Below are positions 56,538 through 64,000 of a stretch of 64,000 nt of DNA, in pieces. The stretch's first letter is position 1. Every line of letters begins with the position of its first letter. Under the pieces are notes generated by a model. It was not told the origin of the DNA, did no database searches, and saw only the letters and a list, made by a program, of their open reading frames with translations. Made by a program: the position numbers and the translations under genes. This DNA is from Chryseolinea sp. H1M3-3 (GTDB lineage Bacteria > Bacteroidota > Bacteroidia > Cytophagales > Cyclobacteriaceae), in assembly GCF_029360725.1 (NCBI RefSeq), contig NZ_JARKMY010000006.1:55074-119073 (forward strand), written 5' to 3'.

Positions 56538-57131
56538 ATGAAAAAAACGAAACTGATATTGATGGCAATCCTATGCTATGGAAGTGCCGTCTCCGCACAG
56601 ACAGTCCCATCCAAAGAGGTTCAACTTAAAACAGCTGTTCTAGCAGCACCTGAAGCACTGCGCGAAAAAGCGATGGTATATGGCTATTCTGAAAAAGGAG
56701 AATTCATTGTCTTAAGAAAAGGTGAAAATGAAATGGTTTGCATGGCTGATGATCCGAATCAAGCAGGACTAAATGTTTCCTGTTATCACAAGGACCTTGA
56801 GCCATTCATGGCACGTGGACGGGAATTGAAAAAAGAAGGAAAATCTTTTCAGGAAATTTTTGACATCCGTGAACAAGAAGTGAAAAACAAAAAACTAAGC
56901 ATGCCCTCACAGCCAACAACGCTCTATGTATATGCTGCAAAAGATGACCAGTTCAATCGCACAACCGGTGAGGTTAAGGACGGCAACTTGAGATATGTAG
57001 TTTACATACCTTTTGCTACGGCTGAAAGCACAGGATTACCATTAAAACCGGAGGCACCGGGTATGCCGTGGATCATGGACCCTGGAACACATCGCGCGCA
57101 TATCATGATCAATCCGCCACCGAAGAATTAA
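56538..57131 (+). CDS. Secreted protein of unknown function
   Basis: 197 aa. A signal peptide covers 1-20 (MKKTKLILMAILCYGSAVSA). The mature part begins QTVPSKEVQLKTAVLAAPEAL and has no motif I can name; it contains FIVLRKGENEMVCMADDPN and ends with PGMPWIMDPGTHRAHIMI, suggestive of a soluble periplasmic fold. It follows the GGT-like gene and ends at a strong bidirectional terminator, so the two are likely co-transcribed. Confidence 0.75.
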   Translation: MKKTKLILMAILCYGSAVSAQTVPSKEVQLKTAVLAAPEALREKAMVYGYSEKGEFIVLRKGENEMVCMADDPNQAGLNVSCYHKDLEPFMARGRELKKEGKSFQEIFDIREQEVKNKKLSMPSQPTTLYVYAAKDDQFNRTTGEVKDGNLRYVVYIPFATAESTGLPLKPEAPGMPWIMDPGTHRAHIMINPPPKN

Positions 57132-57354
57132 GGTGCCTCTGGATTTCCCAGAAAAGGGAAGAACTAACACGATATGTAATAAAGCATTTGGGGTTGGCAT
57201 CTACCCTATCGATTGCATCACTACGAAGCGTGTTCTTATTAATGATTAAATTGAGCGGAAACCATTGCCTGTTAAGCATTCGGTTTCGAAACCTTTCTTC
57301 TCATTTTGTGGGAACAAGAGGATATTTGAACTGGACTATCGTTCTTCCCCCAAA

Positions 57355-57387
57355 AAAAGAGGCTGTCCTTTTGAGACAGCCTCTTTT
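57355..57387. terminator. Bidirectional intrinsic terminator
   Basis: A perfect 13 bp inverted repeat, AAAAGAGGCTGTC and GACAGCCTCTTTT, with a 7-base loop. Runs of A before and T after the stem make it a terminator on both strands, closing the plus-strand 197 aa gene and the minus-strand 1434 aa gene. Confidence 0.9.
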
Positions 57388-57405
57388 ATTACCACCGTTT
57401 AAAGG

Positions 57406-60400
57406 TTACAATTTGATTCCAATTTTGATGACCTTTTTGCCTTGACCGTTTTGCACTGACAAGTAATAAAGTCCCGAGCTTACATTGTATGGGGTTAGAT
57501 CAAATGTCAATTCCTGGACGCCTTTATCCAACTCAAAAGAACCAAGATTTATTTGCTTTCCCGTGAAGTCCATCAACGTAAAATTCCATTCATCCCGCCG
57601 CTTTATTTCAAGCTTAACAGAGAACTCATCGGTTTGTGTAGGATTCGGATACACTATAAACTTTTCGTCGACCACCTCCCGGACAATCGGCTTGGCTGGC
57701 GCGATCGTTAAAACAAAGTTCACCTCGGTGGTAAGCCCGCTACCATCCGTTACTTTAATTGTAACGGGGAACGTATTAGCATTGACCTCAATTGTGCCCT
57801 TTATTAATCCCGTTGCTTTATTTATATAAAGTGATGCCGGCAAATTAATAGTTGAATACGACAATTGATCTCCCTCCGGATCTGACGCTATAACTTGGTA
57901 CGTCCAGGCTTGTCCTTCGTGTATGACAGCGTTTGGCGGCGTATGAACGATTGGCTTCTGATTGGTTGCCATCGCACTTCTTGCGCCCGATCCACCCGAA
58001 TACCGACCCACCGCTATACCAGATATCTTTGCGTTGTCGACAACACTGGTAAAAGTGATGTTGATGGTTCCATCCGTGATGTTCAGATTATCTGCACGTA
58101 ATACACGTGCTGTATTGTTAGCACCATACGTTTGGATCAAATCCAGATTGTTCCTCACAAACTGCCCGTTCTCGATATTAATATTGAAAACCCGTTGACC
58201 AGGTTGACCAAAGTAAATTTCTGCCAAATGTAAATCAACGGCGTAGGTACCCGCTTGTCCTACAGGAATCGCATAACTGAAGTTCCCAAATCGCTCAGTC
58301 TGATAGATCGGATCTTGTGTCGTATTGGCAATTGCTGTGGTAGTTGAATATGGTGTACCTCCAGTAAAATACTGATCCGCTACCCAAGCCTCTCCTCCAA
58401 AATTCTGAGCTGTACCGCCAGCATTAATCCGGATCACATTCGTCAGTGTCGGAGTTCCTCCTGATGATGTAACCGCCAATTGAAAGGTAGTCTGTACCGA
58501 TGCATTGCTTGCATCAGTCGCTTGTAGTGTAAGCGTTCCGCTTCCTGTTGTTCCGCTCAACGTTAACGTTAATTGTGTGCCCACAATCTGCGTGTTGCTG
58601 ATTAAGCCTGGATTCGTATTATTTGGAACCGTGAAGGTCAGATTGTTTACGCCTCCATCATCACTGAAGATCTGTCCAAGTTGAAGCACTACGCTTGCTT
58701 GTGTATTCGGTACACTCTGTGCTGCTGGTGCCTGCGCTACCGTTGGTGGTGTGTTTGTAGGAGCGCTGCTGTATCGTCCTACCGATATACCTGATATCTT
58801 CGCATTGTCTACTACACTGGTGAAAGTGATGTTGATGGTGCCATCAGTAATATTCAAGTTATCCGCACGCAATACATTCGCTGTATTGTTAGCACCATAG
58901 GTCTGGATCAAATCAAGATTGTTTCTAATAAACTGCCCATTCTCAATATTAATATTGAAAACCCGTTGACCTGATTGACCAAAATAGATTTCAGCCAAAT
59001 GTAAATCAACGGCATAGGTACCCACTTGTCCTACCGGAATCGCGTAGCTGAAGTTTCCAAATCGCTCAGTTTGATAGATCGGGTCTTGTGTCGTATTGCC
59101 AATAGTCGTCGTCGTTGAATATGGGGTACCTCCACTAAAATACTGATCCGCTACCCAAGCCTCGCCTCCAAAATTCTGAGCCGTTCCACCGGAATTGATT
59201 CGAATCACGTTTGTCAACTGAGATCCAGTAGTGGTACTTGTTATCCTCATAAAATCCCAGGTAGCGGAAAAAGGTGTTTTATTTCCGCAAGATGCGATAA
59301 CGCCTACAGCAACAGCATCGGTATGGTTAAGCAATAAACTGAGAAGATTTCCTGACACCGTAAAACTTTCGCCGACATTGACTGGAGTCGGCATACTGGT
59401 ACTTTGATAGCGGCATTGAACCAAACCTGTTTCTGCATTTACCTCAATGAAGAGATCGATTTGTGATGTCCCGAGAATATTTGCGACGGGAATCATTTGC
59501 TGATGAACGACGGCGCCGTTTTGTTCGGAAAGAATTTGAAAACCAGAATTGCCGTTATTGGCATGCAAGACAAACTTGAAATAATTATCCTGATCACCGT
59601 TTCCGAAATATATGCCGACTGACTGTGTGCCCAGCGCAGACCCTGTTGCACCATTAAAAAAAGGTGCTCCTAAAAGTCTGCCGTGTAACGTAAATGTAGA
59701 TGTGGCCGGTGTAATTGGAATTCCAAATTGAAAAGCATATTGCTGGTTGTTGGTGACAGCATCTCCAGGCTGCGCAGGAACGGATAGCGCCCCCACGGCT
59801 CCTCCAGCAATTAAAGCTGGATTATCAACGTCGAATTGACTAGCATAGTTATCGACATAGTTTGCCATCAACCCCGTATGCCCAATACCAAATAAACCAG
59901 TACCTGGATTACCATTCAGAAAAGGATAATCCAAAGGAAGTTGTGTATTCTTACCGTTGTTCGCATCCAATGCGAATTTGTCCATAATATCGTTTAGTCC
60001 ATCATTGTCATCATCTGCATCCCTAAGGTCTGATGTAAAATCCTGATCAAAGTCCGTTGGCTTACTAGCTGCTGAGCATGGATCTGTACCATTAACTGTT
60101 TCATCGCCATTGCTGTAACCATCTCCATCATCGTCACGGCTAAAATTGTTAATATCACCAGAGCAATTCGTCGGGGTGCCGACAGGTTCAAAAACAGTTA
60201 CACCAGGTTCAGCATAAACAATAGACCAAATTGTACCCGGGAAGACGTCTGCGTCTCCCTGTGCAATGACATCCAATGGAAGACCTCCAAAGCCACTAAA
60301 CAGTTTTGACACACGCGTTACCGCAGTTCCATCTTCTGTTAGTTCAATACGATGTATTCCACTATCCCACGATGCGGCTAACAGGTCTCCTGCCATAGCG

Positions 60401-61710
60401 CCATTAAAAAAAGCAGTGGATGTGTACTCAGCCATTCCGTTGGTAGAACCACCCCACGTATAGAGTGCACCATCATTAACACCGGGGTTGCGATAATCTG
60501 ATTCAATAGGGTTAGCCAAAGAGACTGGATAAGGCGGCCAATCTACTGTAGGATTTTGTTCAAAGTGACCTTGACCGGTTGCATTATCAAACCAATACCA
60601 ACCTGCCCCGGCAGGGTTTGCACGGATGGGAACCGGATGCCCAGCATAGTAGCCACGGCCGGTTACATAATGCAAACCATCGCGATTGTTTATTTTATCA
60701 TCATTTAAGGTCGGTTCAATCGAGCCGGGTTCGTCGAAAAGGCGGTTATTGGTAACGTTAGGCGTGCCTTCATTTTCCGGATACCCTCCCCAACCTGGAT
60801 TTCCACCATTGCCGATGGTATACATGCGTCCGTTTTTACCAGGTGTTTTGGTAATCAAAAGATCGTAACTCAACCTAAAACCTGGCGCATAAATTTGAAC
60901 TGGCCCGCCGATAACGAGTTTAGCTTGATTAAGTCCATCGTTACCGCCAAAAGGATCACCAACATCAGTGCCATCAGGATTATTGGGACGGGTTGGATCA
61001 TCCAAAGTGGGTAATGTATAAGACCCTCCGAATTGGTTGTCGATCATATCTAAATCAATTTCAAGAATCGCAGCTGACAACGCATATTCTCCCAGGAATC
61101 CAAAATTATTGGACGGTGAACCGCCGTTTGTATTTCCTCCCTGCGCTACATATAAAATGTTATTAACTTCATCCAATGCTAATCCATTTGGTGAATGATT
61201 TTCTTCGGCTCTGGGAAGGCCTCGCACCACATGAACCATTTGCCATGTGTTTCCAACTTTTGTCAATTTTGAAATCATCCCTGAATTTGTGTCAAGGTCA
61301 ATGTCACCTAACTCTCCACCCCCTCCGATTCTAAAATCGCTGGAGCAAATGTATAATACCGGATTCGCTGCTGTTCCAGTGACAACAAGTCCGGTAAGCT
61401 GTCGCCGGGCGACATTAAAAAGCCCACCTCGATCATCGTGATTCTGGATAGTCTTTATAAGATTAATGGTCTCTGTATTGGTGACTGCATAATTACCCGC
61501 ACCATTTTTTTGCACAGTGTAAGCGAAGATGGTTCCATCTTGTTGAGTAACATACAACCTGTTATCGCGACCGAAAGCCAAAGTCGTAGGATAGTCAAGT
61601 GTTGCTCCGGTCAATTTGCTGGTGGTAAAACTTATACCAGCTTGCCCCTGAGCATCCCAAGCAAAGCCAATTGCAAGAAGAAAAGCTACAGACAGTAAAA
61701 AGTATTTCAT
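57406..61710 (-). CDS. Large T9SS-exported adhesin-like protein with propeller, two malectin and Ig-like domains
   Basis: 1434 aa. Signal peptide 1-22 (ending AQG). A propeller-like region at about 25-510 resembles glucose/sorbosone dehydrogenases (FGRDNRLYVTQQDG, HSPNGLALDEVNNILYVAQGG). A calcium-binding type 3 repeat-like stretch (DDDGDGYSNGDE, DADDDNDGLND) lies at about 520-575 and a lectin-like region at about 610-830. Malectin 1 is at about 832-982, an Ig-like domain follows, malectin 2 is at about 1088-1238, then a cadherin-like domain, and a type A sorting domain (IVYPNPTQTDEF) ends it. It likely binds carbohydrate on the cell surface; an enzymatic role for the propeller is uncertain. 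Confidence 0.87.
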   Translation of the reverse strand: MKYFLLSVAFLLAIGFAWDAQGQAGISFTTSKLTGATLDYPTTLAFGRDNRLYVTQQDGTIFAYTVQKNGAGNYAVTNTETINLIKTIQNHDDRGGLFNVARRQLTGLVVTGTAANPVLYICSSDFRIGGGGELGDIDLDTNSGMISKLTKVGNTWQMVHVVRGLPRAEENHSPNGLALDEVNNILYVAQGGNTNGGSPSNNFGFLGEYALSAAILEIDLDMIDNQFGGSYTLPTLDDPTRPNNPDGTDVGDPFGGNDGLNQAKLVIGGPVQIYAPGFRLSYDLLITKTPGKNGRMYTIGNGGNPGWGGYPENEGTPNVTNNRLFDEPGSIEPTLNDDKINNRDGLHYVTGRGYYAGHPVPIRANPAGAGWYWFDNATGQGHFEQNPTVDWPPYPVSLANPIESDYRNPGVNDGALYTWGGSTNGMAEYTSTAFFNGAMAGDLLAASWDSGIHRIELTEDGTAVTRVSKLFSGFGGLPLDVIAQGDADVFPGTIWSIVYAEPGVTVFEPVGTPTNCSGDINNFSRDDDGDGYSNGDETVNGTDPCSAASKPTDFDQDFTSDLRDADDDNDGLNDIMDKFALDANNGKNTQLPLDYPFLNGNPGTGLFGIGHTGLMANYVDNYASQFDVDNPALIAGGAVGALSVPAQPGDAVTNNQQYAFQFGIPITPATSTFTLHGRLLGAPFFNGATGSALGTQSVGIYFGNGDQDNYFKFVLHANNGNSGFQILSEQNGAVVHQQMIPVANILGTSQIDLFIEVNAETGLVQCRYQSTSMPTPVNVGESFTVSGNLLSLLLNHTDAVAVGVIASCGNKTPFSATWDFMRITSTTTGSQLTNVIRINSGGTAQNFGGEAWVADQYFSGGTPYSTTTTIGNTTQDPIYQTERFGNFSYAIPVGQVGTYAVDLHLAEIYFGQSGQRVFNINIENGQFIRNNLDLIQTYGANNTANVLRADNLNITDGTINITFTSVVDNAKISGISVGRYSSAPTNTPPTVAQAPAAQSVPNTQASVVLQLGQIFSDDGGVNNLTFTVPNNTNPGLISNTQIVGTQLTLTLSGTTGSGTLTLQATDASNASVQTTFQLAVTSSGGTPTLTNVIRINAGGTAQNFGGEAWVADQYFTGGTPYSTTTAIANTTQDPIYQTERFGNFSYAIPVGQAGTYAVDLHLAEIYFGQPGQRVFNINIENGQFVRNNLDLIQTYGANNTARVLRADNLNITDGTINITFTSVVDNAKISGIAVGRYSGGSGARSAMATNQKPIVHTPPNAVIHEGQAWTYQVIASDPEGDQLSYSTINLPASLYINKATGLIKGTIEVNANTFPVTIKVTDGSGLTTEVNFVLTIAPAKPIVREVVDEKFIVYPNPTQTDEFSVKLEIKRRDEWNFTLMDFTGKQINLGSFELDKGVQELTFDLTPYNVSSGLYYLSVQNGQGKKVIKIGIKL
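57995..58446 (-). repeat. Malectin module copy 2 (downstream copy)
   Basis: Encodes a 150-residue malectin domain beginning TNVIRINAGGTAQNFGGEAW and ending ISGIAVGRYSG. The DNA is nearly identical to 58770-59216 and close to 63535-63984. Confidence 0.9.
58770..59216 (-). repeat. Malectin module copy 1 (upstream copy)
   Basis: Encodes TNVIRINSGGTAQNFGGEAW to ISGISVGRYS. Its period to copy 2 is about 770 bp; most differences are synonymous. Confidence 0.9.
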
Positions 61711-61995
61711 ATTGGTGTGATGGTTTAAGGAGTATTTTATTGTCTTTGTAAAAATCGACTACAACTTATGAAAGTATGTTCGTTGGCAAGATGACCGCCG
61801 TCTTCATGTATCATGATTTCTCTCACGGGTCTTCAAAAAAGGTGTCAGATTGTAGCTATTTCGAGAGGCGTTTTTCATAAATGATAATAATCTTTTAGCG
61901 TAATGACTATGGTCATGCGTCTTAAAAGATTAAAAAGAATTGCTAACAGGAACAATTTGTCCCATTGGCAATGAGGTGTATCATCTTGAGATATG

Positions 61996-63186
61996 TTACG
62001 TTTTTGAGATCAGTGTTTCTATTTTTCTCTGGATGGCTTTTACATCGGCAATAAGACTTAATTTTTGCCCGTCGGAGCTATTATTTGCAGTGCCCTCAGA
62101 TGCGCAGAGGAGGTAATGATATTCAGCGCCCCGCTTATTAGCCAGATCATAGAAGAGATGTCTAACATATCTATCCGGAAAAAACTCAAGTACTTTTGTT
62201 CCAGGCTCGCAAAAAACAAGGTTTGAAAGGCCGGCGCCATGTGCGCCTACAACTAAGCTCGCAGAATTAAAAATATCCGCTTGCTCAACAACGGAAAGCC
62301 CAGACAAATAATGAATCTCAAAGTCATACTCCTTTAACATTTCAATCAACTCACTCTCATTAATTACCTTTCTATTCACAGCAGCATCTCCGCGGGCAAT
62401 GTATATGCGTTTGTCGCGCACAATATTTTTTTTGGGTCTAACAAAACTATTGTATAGAAAATCACAAATCCATTTGGGATGATGGTCGTCAATTCTCACA
62501 TAGGAAGCAACAAAAAGCTCATCTGCTTCAAGGTGCTTCACGGCCTCACCGTTTATGATTTTATCAGGCGAAATGCCAAAATGCGTTAGGTATTCCTTTT
62601 GATAAGGATATATATAATTTGGAACGAGGAAATAATCAATTTCATCAAACAAGCCCGATTGCTTTAACAAGAATATTTTGGGGATAGCATCAAATACCCA
62701 ATGATAATAGTAGGTGATCGCGCCCCCTCCAGCCAACATACTGAACACTTTTCCCTTATATTTCTTTGGTGCTATGAATTGCTTTTCACGAAATAAGATA
62801 TTGTGCTTTCCACTGAGGACGTTATCATTACTCCATTGAAAGGACACTTGTTCTACAAGCAAATTTTCCCGTGAAATCACAGCCATGTTTGCCGCATCAT
62901 ATGAATATAACCGGCCGTCCTTAATTCCTACTATAAAATCACCCGGAAATTGAACGGACATAATGGGCTTCGCATAGGGTGAACAATCCTCAATAAATCT
63001 TTTCTCCAGATCAAGCGTAAGGGTGTAGGGTGGTGCAATTTCAATGTATTCGATTGAATCATATTTCTTTTCCTTCGACACATTCGTAATTCCTACCGGC
63101 CTGTATTTTATATTGCGGGGCACAAATTTGGAAAGCAGCCGTAATCCCTTACGATATACTTTTGCCGGCAATGTTCTTATTTCCAT
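61996..63186 (-). CDS. Family 61 glycosyltransferase
   Basis: 396 aa with an ATG start. GT61/DUF563 features are AGGGAITYYYHWVFDAIPKIFLL near 145-167, KRIYIARGDAAVNRKVINE near 260 and NSASLVVGAHGAGLSNLVF near 315-333 with EPGTKVLEFFPDR. The family transfers xylose, arabinose or GlcNAc-like sugars. It lies between two malectin-type T9SS genes and outside the polysaccharide operons, so it may decorate secreted proteins or a separate glycan. The spacing to the 63205 gene is 18 bp, so they are probably co-transcribed. Confidence 0.85.
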   Translation of the reverse strand: MEIRTLPAKVYRKGLRLLSKFVPRNIKYRPVGITNVSKEKKYDSIEYIEIAPPYTLTLDLEKRFIEDCSPYAKPIMSVQFPGDFIVGIKDGRLYSYDAANMAVISRENLLVEQVSFQWSNDNVLSGKHNILFREKQFIAPKKYKGKVFSMLAGGGAITYYYHWVFDAIPKIFLLKQSGLFDEIDYFLVPNYIYPYQKEYLTHFGISPDKIINGEAVKHLEADELFVASYVRIDDHHPKWICDFLYNSFVRPKKNIVRDKRIYIARGDAAVNRKVINESELIEMLKEYDFEIHYLSGLSVVEQADIFNSASLVVGAHGAGLSNLVFCEPGTKVLEFFPDRYVRHLFYDLANKRGAEYHYLLCASEGTANNSSDGQKLSLIADVKAIQRKIETLISKT

Positions 63187-63204
63187 AAAAAATTTATTAT
63201 TCCG

Positions 63205-64000
63205 TTACCTTATTGCAAACCTTAAATATTGTTTTTCGCCAGGTCCTTCAATTGCTAAAATGTATAGACCAGCATTAAGTCCAAGCGTCGATAAATCAAG
63301 ATCAAGGAGTTGGTGACCCCTTGACAACGTAAACACACCCAATTGAAGATCGGCTCCTGACAAATTCCACATGCTCAAGTTGTATTCACCTTCAGATTTG
63401 ACATTCAAAGAGAGTGTAATATTTGCCCCTGCAGGATTTGGGAATATGAAAGATTCCGCCGAGTATCTTTCGGATGGAGATGGAAGTTGCGGGATTTCAT
63501 CAGAAAATATTTTCCTTGCGATAGCCGTCTCACGAATGTATTGACCAACCGAGATGCCGGATATTTTAGCATTGTTTATTCCTGTTGTAAAGGTAATGTT
63601 AAGCGTCCCATCCAAAACACTTAAGTTGTCGGCTCTCAACACGTACGCACGATTTATTGATCCCGCGAGCTGGATCAGATCCAGATTTGTTCTCACAAAC
63701 TGGCCGTCCTCTATATTAATATTGAATGTCCTTGATCCGGTTGCATTGAAATATATCTCGGCCAGGTGAAGATCCACTGCATACGTTCCGGAACTCGGTA
63801 CGGGAATCGCGTAGGTGAAATTTCCAAAACGTTCACTTTGATAAATCTGATCTTGTGTTGTATTGCTGATCGCGGATGTTGTCGAATATGGTGTTCCGCC
63901 GGTAAAGTATTGATCAGCAACCCAAGCTTCTCCTCCAAAGTTTTGTGCTCCTCCACCACTGTTAATCCTGATAACGTTTACCAACTGCGGCGTGCCTGAT
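63205..64000 (-). CDS. T9SS protein with malectin domain, cut at the window edge
   Basis: Only the C-terminal part is present: the frame stays open through the right edge (reading SGTPQLVN before VIRINSGGGAQNFGGEAW), so the apparent start at 63984, a TTG, is internal. It contains a malectin module (63535-63984) and a type A sorting domain (FIFPNPAGANITLSLN to GLYILAIEGPGEKQYLRFAIR). The malectin module is a third copy of the module in the 1434 aa gene. It is a surface or secreted carbohydrate-binding protein. Confidence 0.88.
   Translation of the reverse strand, partial: SGTPQLVNVIRINSGGGAQNFGGEAWVADQYFTGGTPYSTTSAISNTTQDQIYQSERFGNFTYAIPVPSSGTYAVDLHLAEIYFNATGSRTFNINIEDGQFVRTNLDLIQLAGSINRAYVLRADNLSVLDGTLNITFTTGINNAKISGISVGQYIRETAIARKIFSDEIPQLPSPSERYSAESFIFPNPAGANITLSLNVKSEGEYNLSMWNLSGADLQLGVFTLSRGHQLLDLDLSTLGLNAGLYILAIEGPGEKQYLRFAIR
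63535..63984 (-). repeat. Malectin module copy 3, in the truncated gene
   Basis: Homologous to the two copies at 57995-58446 and 58770-59216, with conserved FGGEAWVADQYFTGGTPYST and DLHLAEIYF. It is more diverged than those two are from each other. Confidence 0.88.

Noticed and set aside
57068..57445. Plus-strand open frame overlapping the 197 aa gene end and the terminator
   Set aside because: It starts inside the previous gene, runs through a strong terminator into the 3' end of the opposite-strand gene, and its protein shows no family pattern; judged a chance ORF.
57406..61710. Calling the propeller region a glucose/sorbosone dehydrogenase enzyme
   Set aside because: Propeller motifs are visible but no cofactor or catalytic set can be confirmed by eye, so only a fold-level description is given.
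57995..63984. Malectin repeats as a CRISPR or mobile element
   Set aside because: The units are about 450 bp in coding frame inside sorting-domain proteins, without spacers or transposase.

Overview
The window looks like a chromosomal segment of a Bacteroidota bacterium, probably of the Cytophagales/Chryseolinea-Ohtaekwangia type (genus not determinable by eye). Reasons: several secreted proteins end in type IX secretion sorting domains (type A in the S8 peptidase, the large malectin protein and the truncated gene at the right edge; a type B gliding-motility-like domain at 15747-16013). Lipoproteins carry short Bacteroidota-like signals, candidate promoters resemble TTG-N19/20-TAnnTTTG, and complex I is encoded in a 14-gene operon with a short NuoG. 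No tRNA, rRNA, CRISPR array or insertion sequence was seen.

Layout. (1) 47-10224, minus strand: a nucleotide-sugar and glycosyltransfer operon, transcribed from a C-methyltransferase (10224) through a cytidylyltransferase-like enzyme, a PIG-L deacetylase, a DUF4910/DUF2172 metallo-aminopeptidase-like protein, two glycosyltransferases, an RfbF-type cytidylyltransferase, an SDR epimerase, an RfbC-like epimerase and a SAF-domain dehydrogenase; it probably continues past the left edge. (2) 10517-16013, plus strand: two paralogous secreted right-handed beta-helix proteins set between the sugar operon and the export operon; the second carries six Ig-like repeats, a PKD-like domain and a type B sorting domain. 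(3) 16112-22561, minus: export and assembly genes (Wza-like lipoprotein, Wzc-like tyrosine autokinase, two paralogous glycosyltransferases, Wzy/WaaL-like polymerase/ligase) behind a good candidate promoter. (4) 22751-23179: a CBS protein. (5) 23281-36163, minus: nuoABCDEFGHIJKLMN. (6) 36306-46403: DedA, a small secreted orphan, a PaaE-like ferredoxin reductase, a PQQ-type propeller, lutABC for lactate oxidation, a TPR protein and gyrA. (7) 46677-50630: an outer-membrane-like protein with an apparent CTG start, a COG3014-like TPR lipoprotein, an LpoB-like lipoprotein and rpe. (8) 50744-51281: a frameshifted ElyC/SanA/YdcF (DUF218) pseudogene. (9) 51302-57131: S8 peptidase, lipoprotein, degenerate TrpF-like barrel protein, gamma-glutamyltransferase-like protein and a small secreted protein. 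(10) 57406-64000: two T9SS proteins with near-identical malectin modules on either side of a GT61 glycosyltransferase.

Working together: regions 1-3 form one surface-polysaccharide locus. The sugar operon makes and transfers at least one unusual, probably CDP-linked and C-methylated sugar; the Wza/Wzc/Wzy operon polymerises and exports the glycan; the beta-helix proteins may bind or cleave it. No Wzx flippase, initiating phosphosugar transferase or CDP-glucose 4,6-dehydratase is present in the window. The rest is mainly housekeeping respiration and replication plus secreted or envelope proteins. Family assignments come from motifs recognised by eye, not from searches.
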